This document shows, piece by piece, positions 1-9,613 of a stretch of 64,000 nt of DNA. The DNA comes from CAIKZZ01 sp035524495. GTDB taxonomy: Bacteria > Pseudomonadota > Gammaproteobacteria > Steroidobacterales > Steroidobacteraceae. Each line of letters starts with the position of its first letter. Positions within the stretch are counted from its first letter, which is position 1. The position numbers and the translations under genes are program-made. The stretch covers positions 1 to 64,000 of the forward strand of contig DATKOR010000016.1 of the NCBI GenBank assembly GCA_035524495.1, written 5' to 3'. Below the pieces are notes generated by a model, which was given only the letters and a program-made list of their open reading frames with translations, ran no database searches and was not told the DNA's origin.

Positions 1-507
1 CAGCGGCAGCGGCCGGCTGACGAGGTCGCCGCGCATCGACGGGATGATGCAGAAGCTGCAGCGGTGGTTGCAGCCCTCGGAGATCTTGAGGTATGCGTAG
101 TGTCTGGGCGTCAGCTTGATGCCCTGCGCCGGCACGAGGTCGGTGAACGGGTCGTGCGGCCGCGGCAGATGCTGGTGGACGTTGTTGAGCACGTCCTCGT
201 AGGCCTGGGGCCCGGTGATGCCGAGCACGCGCGGATGACGCTCGCGGATCCGCTCCGGCTGCGCGCCGAGACAGCCGGTGACGATGACCTTGCCGTTCTC
301 CCTCAGCGCCTCGCCGATCGTATCGAGCGACTCGTGCACCGCCTCGTCGATGAACCCGCAGGTGTTGACCACGACGAGGTCGGCGCCCTGGTAGGTCGGC
401 GCGATTTCATAGCCCTCGGCGCGCAATTGCGTCAGGATGCGCTCTGAATCGACGAGCGCCTTCGGGCAGCCGAGGCTGACGAAACCAACGCGGGGCACCG
501 AACTCAT
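1..507 (-). CDS. rimO: RimO, ribosomal protein S12 methylthiotransferase (N-terminal part)
   Basis: This is the first 169 residues of a radical-SAM methylthiotransferase that thiomethylates the aspartate (Asp88 in E. coli) of ribosomal protein S12. The N-terminal MTTase domain starts with SLGCPKALVDSE, has VVNTCGFID and VTGCLGAQPER, which carry the three cysteines for the auxiliary 4Fe-4S cluster, and near residue 150 the radical-SAM CNHRCSFC (CxxxCxxC) motif appears. The S12-type LGCPKALVDSE signature separates it from MiaB. The start is the ATG at 507, the first Met before the conserved GFVSLGCPK segment. The gene runs off the left edge, so about 270 residues, including the TRAM domain, are missing. 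It is divergent from the LemA gene. Confidence 0.95.
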   Translation of the reverse strand, partial: MSSVPRVGFVSLGCPKALVDSERILTQLRAEGYEIAPTYQGADLVVVNTCGFIDEAVHESLDTIGEALRENGKVIVTGCLGAQPERIRERHPRVLGITGPQAYEDVLNNVHQHLPRPHDPFTDLVPAQGIKLTPRHYAYLKISEGCNHRCSFCIIPSMRGDLVSRPLPL

Positions 508-573
508 GGGAACGCCGATCCTTGGGGGGGCGCCATCGTACCCGCGCCGTGGCGCCGCGGCCACCCGCGCAGC

Positions 574-603
574 TCGACGCTCGGGCGATCCGGATGGTAA
601 ATA
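574..603 (+). promoter_or_regulatory. Possible sigma70 promoter for the LemA gene
   Basis: TCGACG (574-579) and TAAATA (598-603) are separated by 18 bases and lie just upstream of a strong GGGGAGG ribosome site and the ATG at 632. The -35 box is poor. The assignment rests on position and on the only AT-rich patch in this 124-base divergent gap. Confidence 0.3.
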
Positions 604-631
604 AGGCGAGCGGTTTTCGCGGGGAGGACGC

Positions 632-1219
632 ATGGGAACCTTGATCGTCGTCGTCGTCATTGTGCTGCTGATCGGCGCACCGATCGTCATCTACAACCGT
701 CTGGTCGGCGCCCGCAACGCCTATAAGAATGCGTTCGCCCAGATCGACGTGCAGCTGACGCGCCGCTACGACCTGATCCCGAACCTCGTCGAGACCGCGA
801 AGGGCTACCTCGCCCACGAGCGCGGCACGCTCGAGGCCGTCATCAGCGCCCGCAACAGCGCGGTCGCGGGCCTGAAGGGCGCCGCCGCGGCGCCCGGCGA
901 CCCGGCGGCATTGAAGGCGCTCGCCGGTGCCGAGGGTGCGCTCGGCGGCGCGCTCGGGCGGCTGTTCGCAGTCGCCGAGGCCTACCCCGACCTCAAGGCC
1001 AACCAGACGATGGCGCAGCTGATGGAGGAACTGACCTCCACCGAGAACCGCGTTGCCTACGCGCGCCAGGCCTACAACGACGCCGTGCTCACCTACAACA
1101 CCGACCGCGAGATATTCCCGAACAACCTGATCGCCGGCCCGTTCGGCTTCGCGCCGGCGGCGATGCTGGACATCGAGTCGCCTGCGAAGCGCGCCGCGCC
1201 CGAGGTCAAGTTCAGCTGA
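632..1219 (+). CDS. LemA family protein
   Basis: A 195-residue LemA-type protein: one N-terminal membrane anchor (about residues 3-21, hydrophobic, V/I/L rich), then a long alpha-helical domain containing the family signatures YNRLVGARNAYKNAF, RRYDLIPNLVETAKGY and AYNDAVLTYNT. Such proteins are anchored in the cytoplasmic membrane; their biochemical function is unsettled, but they are recurrently paired with membrane-associated M48 peptidases, as here: the next gene begins 2 bases after the stop. A GGGGAGG Shine-Dalgarno sits 4 bases before the ATG. Family assignment is secure, function is not. Confidence 0.92.
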   Translation: MGTLIVVVVIVLLIGAPIVIYNRLVGARNAYKNAFAQIDVQLTRRYDLIPNLVETAKGYLAHERGTLEAVISARNSAVAGLKGAAAAPGDPAALKALAGAEGALGGALGRLFAVAEAYPDLKANQTMAQLMEELTSTENRVAYARQAYNDAVLTYNTDREIFPNNLIAGPFGFAPAAMLDIESPAKRAAPEVKFS

Positions 1220-1221
1220 GC

Positions 1222-3108
1222 ATGGATTTCTTCGCCGCACAGGCGGCTGCGCACACCCGCACCCGCATGCTGCTCGTGGGCTACCTGCTCGCGGTGGGCG
1301 CAGTGGTCGCGGCGATCACCTGGATCGTGCTGTGGGCCTACGCGCTCTTCAGCACCAACATCTACTCGTCGGTGCCCTATTCCGACCGCGTCATCGCGCG
1401 GCCGGGGCTCGCGCTCGTGACTGCGCTCGGCGTACTCGGCGTCATCGGCGTCGCGGCGCTGCACCGGATGGCGCAGCTGAGCGCGGGCGGCGGCGCGGTT
1501 GCCACGTCGCTCGGCGCGAGCCGCGTCACTCGCGAGACCGCCGACCCGAAGCGACGCCGGCTGCTCAACGTCGTCGAGGAGCTCGCGATTGCCTCCGGCA
1601 TCCCGGTGCCCGAGGTCTACGTGCTCGACCAGGAGCCGGGGATCAATGCGTTCGCCGCCGGCTACACGCCGGCCGATGCCGCCGTCACGGTGACGCGCGG
1701 CACGCTCGAGCGCCTCGACCGCGCCGAGCTCGCCGGCGTCATCGGCCACGAGTTCAGCCACATCCTCAACGGCGACATGCGGCTCAACACGCGCCTCACG
1801 GGGCCGTTGTTCGGCCTGCTGGTGATCGCGATCGTCGCGCGCTACACGCTGCGCGGATTTCGCGGCAGCAGCAGCCGCGTCATGCCGTGGCTCATCGCCG
1901 CGCTCGTGATCATGGGCCTCGGCTACGTCGGCGTGCTGTTCGGGCGGCTGCTGCAGGCGGCGATCTGCCGCCAGCGCGAGTTCCTGGCCGACGCCTCGAG
2001 CGTGCAGTTCACGCGCGACCCGGGCGGGCTGCGCGACGCGCTGGTGCGGATCGCGCGCACGCCGGAAGGCTCCGAGGTGCACTGCGCCGACGCCGAGGAC
2101 CTCGCGCACCTCTTCATCGCGCCGGCGCGCCAGCGGCTCTTCTCGACGCACCCGCCGCTCGCGGCGCGGATCCTGCGCCTCGACCCGCACTACGACTTGA
2201 GCAGCCTCGCGACGCCCGACACCAGCGTGCCGGAGCCCGACGAGGGGCCGCCGGCGGCGGGCGCGCCGGTCGCAGCGCTCGCCGGCGGCGCGCCATTGAG
2301 CAGCCACGTCGGCAATCCAGGCATCCCGGCGGTGGGCTACGCAGCGGCGCTGCGCATGGCGCTGCCCGCGACGCTCGAGGCGGCGCTCGCCCGCGGCTCG
2401 ACCGCCGCGTGCCTGTGGCTCGCGGTGAGCCTGAGCGCCGAACCCTCGGTTCGCACGCAGCAGCTCGCGCGAATCGCCGCGACGCTCGGCGAGCCGGTCG
2501 CGAAGGCCGTCGGCCTGCTCACCCGCGAGGTGGCCGCGGTGCCGGTCGCGCAGTACCTGCCGCTGCTGCAGCGCGCGCTGCCGGTGCTGAAGGCCCTGCC
2601 GCGCGAGCGGCGCGCGGCGCTTGCCTCGCTGACGAAGGAGCTCGCGCACGCCGATGCGCGGATCTCGCCGCTCGAGTACCTGCTGGGCGCGCTCGCGACC
2701 CGCTACCTCAGCGACCAGGTCGACCCGCCGCGGGCACCCGGCGCGCTGGGACTCCAGGAGTGCGCAGCCGCGCTCGGCACGCTGTTCGCGGTCATCGCCT
2801 CGGCCGGGCGCGACGACGAGGTCGAGGCGCGCCGCGCCTACGAGCGTGGTCTCGCGACGCTGCTGCCGCGCGAGCGGCCGCCGTTCGCCGCCCCGGATCC
2901 CGCCGCCTGGCCGGCGGCGCTCGACGCCGCGCTCGGCGAGCTCCAGAAGCTCAGGCCCGCGGCCAAGGAGCTCCTCGTCGACGGGCTCGGCCACACGCTG
3001 ACGCACGACGGCACTGTGCGCATCGAGGAGGCTGAGCTCGTGCGCGCGGTGTGCGCGCTGCTGCGCTGCCCGTTGCCGCCGCTCTTGTCGCTGCCCGAGG
3101 TCGCCTGA
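1222..3108 (+). CDS. M48 family membrane metallopeptidase with long C-terminal extension
   Basis: A 628-residue zinc protease of the HtpX/Ste24 type. Two hydrophobic segments occur near residues 16-42 and 60-75. The zinc site is HEFSHILNGD (HExxH, near residue 175), and the third ligand is the Glu of QREFLADA (near 255), after two more membrane spans. HtpX is about 290 residues, so the last 300 or so residues are extra: an Ala/Leu-rich helical region beginning after a Pro/Gly-rich linker near residue 345, with DGTVRIEEAELVRAV near the C terminus, reminiscent of TerB-type helical domains. It is probably co-transcribed with the LemA gene and likely acts in membrane protein quality control. Confidence 0.88.
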   Translation: MDFFAAQAAAHTRTRMLLVGYLLAVGAVVAAITWIVLWAYALFSTNIYSSVPYSDRVIARPGLALVTALGVLGVIGVAALHRMAQLSAGGGAVATSLGASRVTRETADPKRRRLLNVVEELAIASGIPVPEVYVLDQEPGINAFAAGYTPADAAVTVTRGTLERLDRAELAGVIGHEFSHILNGDMRLNTRLTGPLFGLLVIAIVARYTLRGFRGSSSRVMPWLIAALVIMGLGYVGVLFGRLLQAAICRQREFLADASSVQFTRDPGGLRDALVRIARTPEGSEVHCADAEDLAHLFIAPARQRLFSTHPPLAARILRLDPHYDLSSLATPDTSVPEPDEGPPAAGAPVAALAGGAPLSSHVGNPGIPAVGYAAALRMALPATLEAALARGSTAACLWLAVSLSAEPSVRTQQLARIAATLGEPVAKAVGLLTREVAAVPVAQYLPLLQRALPVLKALPRERRAALASLTKELAHADARISPLEYLLGALATRYLSDQVDPPRAPGALGLQECAAALGTLFAVIASAGRDDEVEARRAYERGLATLLPRERPPFAAPDPAAWPAALDAALGELQKLRPAAKELLVDGLGHTLTHDGTVRIEEAELVRAVCALLRCPLPPLLSLPEVA

Positions 3109-3148
3109 TCGGCACCGGCGCGATAGCCTCGCGCGCTATGATCGGCGC

Positions 3149-3976
3149 ATGCGGCTCGACTTCACGAAGATGCACGGCCTCGGCAATGATTTCATCGTGT
3201 TCGACGCGACCCCCGGGCGCGTTCCGGGCGCGGAGGTGCTGCGGCGCCTCGCCGACCGTTACACCGGCATCGGCTTCGACCAGGCGCTCGTGCTCGAGCC
3301 CGCGCGCCGCGCGGGCACGCTCGTCTACTACCGGATCTTCAACGCCGACGGCGGCGAGGTCGAGCAGTGCGGCAACGGCGCGCGCTGCGTCGCCGCGCTC
3401 GTCGCCCGGCGCGCGGGCCTCGGCGCCGGCGAGCTCGTGCTCGACAGCCCGGCCGGCCCGGTGCGGGCCCGAACGCGCGCCGACGGGCTCGTGTCGGTCG
3501 CCATGGGCGTCCCGGACTTCGCGCCGGCGGCGCTGCCGTTCGAGGCGCCTGCCGAGGCGCCCGCGTACGCGCTCGACGTCGACGGCGAAGCGCTCGAGAT
3601 CGGCGCGGTGTCGATCGGCAACCCACACGCGGTGCTGCGCGTGGAGCGAGTCGCCGACGCCGCGGTGGACAGGCTCGGTCCGCGCGTGGAGAATCATCCG
3701 CGCTTTCCGCGTCGGACCAACGTCGAGTTCCTGGAGATCGTTGACCGCGGCCACGTGCGGCTGCGCGTGCACGAGCGCGGCGTCGGCGAGACCCGGGCCT
3801 GCGGCACCGGCGCCTGCGGCGCGGTCGCCGTCGGGCGGCGCCGCGGCTGGCTCGACGCGGATGTGGCGGTCGACGTCCCCGGCGGCCGGCTGCGCGTCGA
3901 GTGGCCGGGCGCCGGCGAGCCGATCTGGCTGACGGGACCCACGGCAACGGTCTTCGAAGGACACACCGACATATGA
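3149..3976 (+). CDS. dapF: Diaminopimelate epimerase
   Basis: A 275-residue cofactor-independent epimerase converting LL- to meso-diaminopimelate for lysine and peptidoglycan synthesis. Both catalytic cysteines are present: CGNGARC near residue 74 and ACGTGACGAV near residue 217. The N-terminal FTKMHGLGNDFIVFD signature is intact and the length matches the family. The stop codon overlaps the ATG of the following DUF484 gene (ATGA), the arrangement dapF-DUF484-xerC being typical of Gammaproteobacteria. Confidence 0.97.
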   Translation: MRLDFTKMHGLGNDFIVFDATPGRVPGAEVLRRLADRYTGIGFDQALVLEPARRAGTLVYYRIFNADGGEVEQCGNGARCVAALVARRAGLGAGELVLDSPAGPVRARTRADGLVSVAMGVPDFAPAALPFEAPAEAPAYALDVDGEALEIGAVSIGNPHAVLRVERVADAAVDRLGPRVENHPRFPRRTNVEFLEIVDRGHVRLRVHERGVGETRACGTGACGAVAVGRRRGWLDADVAVDVPGGRLRVEWPGAGEPIWLTGPTATVFEGHTDI

Positions 3977-4710
3977 CGAACCCGCAGGCGAAGGTCGAAT
4001 CGAAGAAGCTGCCGCGCGGCACCGGTCCCGACGAGGCGTCGATCGTCGCCTACCTGATGCACAATCCCGAGTTCTTCGACCGCCACGCGGCGCTGCTCGC
4101 GGGCCTGAGGCTCCCGCACGTGCGCGGCGACGGCACGACGGTGTCGCTGGTAGAGCGCCAGGTCGACGTGCTGCGCGAGCGGATCCGCGAGGCGGAGCTT
4201 CGGCTCAAGACGCTCGTCGACAACGGCCGGGTCAACGACGTGCTCGCCGACAAGATCCACCGCCTCGCGTGCCGGCTGGTGCACGCGCGCGACGCGCGCC
4301 TGCGCCTCGGGCTCATCGAGGCGAGCCTGCGCGAGGACTTCGGCGCCCGCGAGTTCGTGATCGTGCTGACGCGGCGCGAGGCCGCGCTCGCCGGCGTCGA
4401 GGCCCGCTGCCTGCGCTTCGTGACGCCCGAGGACCCGGGCCTCAGGTCCTTCGAGTCGCTGTTCAATGCCGCGAAGCCGCGCTGCGGGCGCATGCGCGAC
4501 TCGCAGCGCGACTACCTGTTCCCGTCGGCGGACATCGCGATCGGCTCGGTGGCGCTCGTGCCGCTCGGGCCGGGTGGCGGCCTCGGGCTGCTGGCGATCG
4601 CCTCGCCCGACGCCGACCACTTCAACCCGACGATGAGCACCGAGTTCCTGGCGCGGATCGGCGAGCTCGTCGCGATCGCCCTCGATGGCGCCCAGGACCA
4701 GGGCGGCTGA
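3973..4710 (+). CDS. DUF484 family protein
   Basis: A 245-residue cytoplasmic protein. The family is a GAF-like fold of unknown function that is almost always encoded between dapF and xerC in Gammaproteobacteria, exactly as here. The N-terminal stretch VAYLMHNPEFFDRHAALLAGL followed by a helical SLVERQVDVLRERI segment is characteristic. The start at 3973 is chosen because it overlaps the dapF stop; an upstream in-frame start at 3901 would lie inside dapF and adds no conserved residues. No function can be assigned beyond possible co-regulation with cell-division recombination. Confidence 0.88.
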   Translation: MTNPQAKVESKKLPRGTGPDEASIVAYLMHNPEFFDRHAALLAGLRLPHVRGDGTTVSLVERQVDVLRERIREAELRLKTLVDNGRVNDVLADKIHRLACRLVHARDARLRLGLIEASLREDFGAREFVIVLTRREAALAGVEARCLRFVTPEDPGLRSFESLFNAAKPRCGRMRDSQRDYLFPSADIAIGSVALVPLGPGGGLGLLAIASPDADHFNPTMSTEFLARIGELVAIALDGAQDQGG

Positions 4711-5665
4711 GAGCGCCGCCGCCGTGGCTGCCGGCTGGCCGGCCGGCGAGCGCGCGCTGATCGACGGCTTCCTCGCGGGCCTCGCGACCGAACGGCGCCT
4801 GAGCGTGCACACCGCCGCCGCTTACCGGCGCGACCTCGAGTCGCTGCTGCTCTGGTGCCTGAAGGCCGGCGTGCGGCGCTTCGCCGAGCTCGACCAGCAG
4901 CACATCCGCAACTATGCGGCGGCCACGCACCGCGCCGGGCTCGCGCCGCGCTCCGTGCAGCGGCGCCTGTCGGCGCTGCGCACGTTCTTCTCCTACCTGA
5001 TCCGCGAGGGCGCGCTGAAGCGCAATCCCGCGGTCGAGGTCCGCGCGCCGAAGGGCGCGAAGCGCCTGCCGGAGGCGCTCGACGTCGACCGGATGGCGCG
5101 GCTCCTCGACGCGCCGGCGGCGCCCGATCGCGCGCACGCGGCGAGCGGGGCGCTCGAGGTGCGCGACCGCGCGATGCTCGAGCTCTTCTACTCGAGCGGG
5201 CTCAGGCTCTCCGAGCTCGTCGGCCTCGACCTTCCCGACCTCGACCTCGCCGACCGCACCGTGCGCGTGCTCGGCAAGGGCGGCAAGACGCGCATCGTCC
5301 CGGTCGGCGCCAAGGCCGCGTCGGCGGTGCAGTCCTGGCTCGCGACGCGCACCGCGCTCGCCGGTCCCGACGCGCGCGCGCTGTTCGTCGGCAAGAACGG
5401 CGCCCGCCTCGGCGTGCGCGCGGTGCAGCTGCGGGTCGACGCCTGGGCGCGGCGCCACGGCATCGACGTCAAGGTCCATCCGCACCTCTTCCGCCACTCG
5501 TTCGCGACCCACCTGCTGGAATCGAGCCACGACCTGCGCGGCGTGCAGGAGCTCCTCGGCCACGCCAATATCTCGACGACGCAGGTCTATACGCATCTTG
5601 ATTTCCAGCACCTGGCGCGCATATACGATGCGGCGCACCCGCGCGCGCGGCGCCGCACGCGCTGA
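4685..5665 (+). CDS. xerC: Tyrosine recombinase XerC
   Basis: A 326-residue site-specific recombinase that, with XerD, resolves chromosome dimers at dif. An N-terminal SAM-like core-binding domain (about residues 15-110) is followed by the catalytic domain with Arg in SSGLRLSELVGL, Lys in GKGGKTR, HLFRHSFATHLL (HxxR), the later His in LLGHANIS and the nucleophilic Tyr in TTQVYTHLD. It overlaps the DUF484 gene by 26 bases. The location in a housekeeping cluster and full-length match to XerC argue against a phage or integron integrase. Confidence 0.95.
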   Translation: MAPRTRAAESAAAVAAGWPAGERALIDGFLAGLATERRLSVHTAAAYRRDLESLLLWCLKAGVRRFAELDQQHIRNYAAATHRAGLAPRSVQRRLSALRTFFSYLIREGALKRNPAVEVRAPKGAKRLPEALDVDRMARLLDAPAAPDRAHAASGALEVRDRAMLELFYSSGLRLSELVGLDLPDLDLADRTVRVLGKGGKTRIVPVGAKAASAVQSWLATRTALAGPDARALFVGKNGARLGVRAVQLRVDAWARRHGIDVKVHPHLFRHSFATHLLESSHDLRGVQELLGHANISTTQVYTHLDFQHLARIYDAAHPRARRRTR

Positions 5666-5690
5666 TCGTCGCCGGCCGAGCGAGGAGCAC

Positions 5691-6239
5691 ATGAACACGC
5701 AATTCGACGCGCACGGCACGACGATCCTCGCCGTGCGCCGCGACGGCGTCGTCGCGATGGGCGGCGACGGCCAGGTCACGCTCGGCAACACCGTGATGAA
5801 GGGCAACGCCCGCAAGGTGCGGCGCCTGCACGACGGCCGGGTGCTGGCGGGCTTCGCCGGCGGCACGGCCGACGCCTTCACGCTGTTCGAGCGCTTCGAG
5901 GGCAAGCTCGAGAAGTACGGCAATCTCGCGCGCGCCGCGGTCGAGCTCGCCAAGGACTGGCGCACCGACCGCAGCCTCAGGCGGCTCGAGGCGCTGCTGT
6001 GCGTCGCCGACGCCAAGAGCTCGCTGATCATCTCGGGCAACGGCGACGTCATCGAGCCCGACGGCGGGCTGATGGCCGTCGGCTCCGGCGGCGCCTACGC
6101 GCAGGCCGCGGCGCGCGCGCTGATCGAGAACACGACCCTTGATGCGCGCTCGATCGTCGAGCGCGCGCTCGGCATCGCCGCCGACATCTGCATCTACACC
6201 AACCGCAACCTGACCATCGAAGAGCTGCCCGCGCCGTAG
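5691..6239 (+). CDS. hslV: ATP-dependent protease subunit HslV
   Basis: A 182-residue peptidase subunit of the HslUV (ClpQY) protease. After a short propeptide the catalytic N-terminal threonine is in HGTTILAVRR (residues 9-18), and VAMGGDGQVTLG follows as in other HslV proteins. Slightly longer propeptide than in E. coli. The start at 5691 follows a GAGGAG ribosome site. An upstream in-frame start at 5598 lies within xerC and is not supported. Its partner hslU begins 7 bases downstream. Confidence 0.97.
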   Translation: MNTQFDAHGTTILAVRRDGVVAMGGDGQVTLGNTVMKGNARKVRRLHDGRVLAGFAGGTADAFTLFERFEGKLEKYGNLARAAVELAKDWRTDRSLRRLEALLCVADAKSSLIISGNGDVIEPDGGLMAVGSGGAYAQAAARALIENTTLDARSIVERALGIAADICIYTNRNLTIEELPAP

Positions 6240-6246
6240 GACCCGC

Positions 6247-7587
<1,341 letters not shown>

Positions 7588-7650
7588 GCGCCGGCGCCAC
7601 CTTATTTCATGGGCCGGATCGGCACCCGACGCCGCTACGGAGACCGCTCG

Positions 7651-8091
7651 ATGGCTCGGTCCGCGTTCCTCGCCCTCATTCTGCTCGCAGCGCTCGCCCG
7701 TCCGGCGCCGGCTGCGACCGAGCCTTCGTGGGTCGAGCGCCTGTCCGCGCAGGCGCTCTCCAGCGGCGCTGCGGCGACCCTGCCGCCGAACCTCTCCGCG
7801 GTGCTCGGCCTGACGATGAGCGGCACGAGCACGTCGGTGCGGCAACTGATGGTGCGCGAGGGCGCGATCGTGCACACCTTCAACGTGCTGGTCTCCGACC
7901 ATCGCAAGGTCGTGGTGGTGCGCATCGACGAGTCGGCGCACGCGGCGACCGCGCTGCTCGTCTCGCTGCGCGGCACGTTGCGCAAGGCGGTCGCGTATGA
8001 GGCCGGCCAGCCGGCCGCCGAGGTCGCGCCCGCCGCGGCCGGGTTCGACGGCGAACGCCGCTTCTGGTCCGGGCGGGCGCCCGCGCACTGA
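7651..8091 (+). CDS. Hypothetical exported protein
   Basis: A 146-residue protein with an N-terminal signal peptide (MARSAFLALILLAALARPAPAA) and an Ala-rich mature part; I recognise no family. The mature region contains TMSGTSTSVRQLMVREG and HTFNVLVSDHRKVVVVRID, suggesting a small beta-rich periplasmic domain. The ATG at 7651 is preferred over 7609 because it places the signal peptide at the N terminus. It follows hslU by 63 bases and converges with the beta-barrel gene. Confidence 0.7.
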   Translation: MARSAFLALILLAALARPAPAATEPSWVERLSAQALSSGAAATLPPNLSAVLGLTMSGTSTSVRQLMVREGAIVHTFNVLVSDHRKVVVVRIDESAHAATALLVSLRGTLRKAVAYEAGQPAAEVAPAAAGFDGERRFWSGRAPAH

Positions 8092-8125
8092 GCCGCCAAC
8101 GGGCGCCTCGCAGCCGGCAACGGCC

Positions 8126-9103
8126 TCAGAACCGGGCGCGGACCCCGAAGCCGACGAACGCACCGCTCGTCACGCCGCCGCCGCGCGTCAGGCCGAGCGT
8201 GCAGTCGACGCCCGTCGCGTTGCCGAGGTCGGCGGTGCCGGTCGCGGCCAGCGTGTTCGACGCCGCGCCGAAGAAGTGCTCCTTCTGGCGCCAGTACTCG
8301 AGCTTAACGACGAGGTCATCGTGCTTCCAGCTCGCGCCGCCCGAGATGCTCGAGCTCAGGAGGGTCTCCTCGCGCCCGACGTGCCGCACGGCGACGCCTG
8401 CGAGCTGGCTGACGAGCGGCGCCGCGAGCGTCGCAAACGCATCGGCCGCCAGGCGCTCCTTCTGCATTGTGCCGTCAGTCAGGTTCAGGTGGCAGCTCGC
8501 CTCGGAATAGTGGTAGCTCATCGCGCTCACGTAGCCGCCCCAGACGCTGCCCTGGTAGCGCCCCTCGGCGCCGGCGGCGAGGTTCTTGAGCTTGCAGCTC
8601 GCGACCGCCGGCAGCGTGTCGCCGCTGACCGTCGACGTCGCGGTCGTCTGCAGCGCGGCGAAGCTGCTCCAGCGATAGCCGCCGCGCAGCCCGAACGACC
8701 AGGGCGCCGCGCGCCAGTCCGCCAGCAGCTTCAGGTCGTTGACGCTGACGATGTCGGTCGCCTGCCAGTGCGCGAGCGCACCCCCGACGTGCAGCTGCTT
8801 CAGGAAGTCGTGCGTGACGCCGGCCTCGAGCCCGACCGACTTGTAGCCGTTCTGGAAGTTGGCCGGATAGTCGAGCGCATCGCCCGAAACGTAGACCGTC
8901 GTCTTCGGCGTCAGGTCTCGCCCCAGCGTGCCGAAGAAGCTGCGCGCATCCGCCTGGTCGACCTCGGTGCCGAGGTCCATCGACCAGACCGTCACGGGGT
9001 GCTCCTCCGGCTCCTCGTCGTCGGACTCGGCCGCGAAGGCCGCGCCGGCCGGCAGCAGCCACAGCGCCACGAGCAGGGAGAAGGCCACCGTGCGGATCAT
9101 CAT
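8126..9103 (-). CDS. Predicted outer-membrane beta-barrel protein
   Basis: A 325-residue protein with a signal peptide (residues 1-24, ending AAFAAES), an acidic stretch (ESDDEEPEEHP), then alternating polar/aromatic strands with GYRWSSF, SAMSYHYSEA and WKHDDLVVKLEYWRQ, and a C-terminal VGFGVRARF ending in Phe, the usual signal for BAM-dependent barrel insertion. I do not recognise a specific family; it resembles generic porin-like barrels of 12-14 strands. The start is one of two adjacent ATGs (9103/9100). A much longer open frame extends upstream but it runs through the opposite-strand DUF971 and SPFH genes and is not coding. Confidence 0.72.
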   Translation of the reverse strand: MMIRTVAFSLLVALWLLPAGAAFAAESDDEEPEEHPVTVWSMDLGTEVDQADARSFFGTLGRDLTPKTTVYVSGDALDYPANFQNGYKSVGLEAGVTHDFLKQLHVGGALAHWQATDIVSVNDLKLLADWRAAPWSFGLRGGYRWSSFAALQTTATSTVSGDTLPAVASCKLKNLAAGAEGRYQGSVWGGYVSAMSYHYSEASCHLNLTDGTMQKERLAADAFATLAAPLVSQLAGVAVRHVGREETLLSSSISGGASWKHDDLVVKLEYWRQKEHFFGAASNTLAATGTADLGNATGVDCTLGLTRGGGVTSGAFVGFGVRARF

Positions 9104-9193
9104 GACAAGCCTCGCGCGGCGGCCGTCCTCGCCGCCAGTGTTACTATTTTGCCGATCCGGCACCCCGCTTGTCGCGCACCAGCCCGTAAAACC

Positions 9194-9589
9194 ATGCCTG
9201 AGTCTCACCTGACGCCAACTGGCGACAGCCCGCCGACCGAGATCCGCCTGCGAACGAAGTCGCGGGTCGTCGAGGTCGCGTTCGCGGACGGCACGCGCTA
9301 CGCGCTCTCGTTCGAGTACCTGCGCAGCCACTCGCCCTCCGCCGAGGTGCAGGGCCACGGTCCGGGCCAGGACGTGCTGCAGATCGCGAAGGAGAACGTA
9401 GCGGTGCTGAAGCTCGAGCCGGTCGGCCGCTACGCGGTGCGGCTCGTCTTCGACGACGGCCACGACACCGGCCTCTACACCTGGGCGTACCTGCGCGAGC
9501 TCGGCGCGACGTTCGAGGAGCGGTGGGCGCGCTACCTGAAGCGTCTCGACGGCATCGGCTACGTCCGCAAGCCCGCGCCGCCGGCCTGA
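9194..9589 (+). CDS. DUF971 (GBBH-like N-terminal domain) protein
   Basis: A 131-residue protein matching the DUF971 / gamma-butyrobetaine hydroxylase-like N-terminal domain: EIRLRTKSRVVEVAFADG, YLRSHSPSAE, DGHDTGLYTWAYLRELG and a C-terminal RYLKRLDGIGYVR. Stand-alone members are often found near hslVU and ubiE in proteobacteria, which matches the setting here. The domain can bind a metal in some homologues, but the canonical Cys/His ligands are not all visible. Role unknown, perhaps iron-sulfur related. Confidence 0.88.
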   Translation: MPESHLTPTGDSPPTEIRLRTKSRVVEVAFADGTRYALSFEYLRSHSPSAEVQGHGPGQDVLQIAKENVAVLKLEPVGRYAVRLVFDDGHDTGLYTWAYLRELGATFEERWARYLKRLDGIGYVRKPAPPA

Positions 9590-9613
9590 GCCCGCCATTC
9601 CCGGAGAGCCTCC

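Noticed and set aside
1093..3006. A 637-codon minus-strand open frame across the M48 peptidase
   Set aside because: Shadow of the M48 gene: composition skewed to Arg/Glu/Ala, no conserved motif, and the plus-strand gene has a clear HExxH protease.
4685..5665. xerC as a marker of an integrative element
   Set aside because: Gene order dapF-DUF484-xerC-hslVU is a chromosomal housekeeping arrangement and no attachment-site repeats or phage genes are near.
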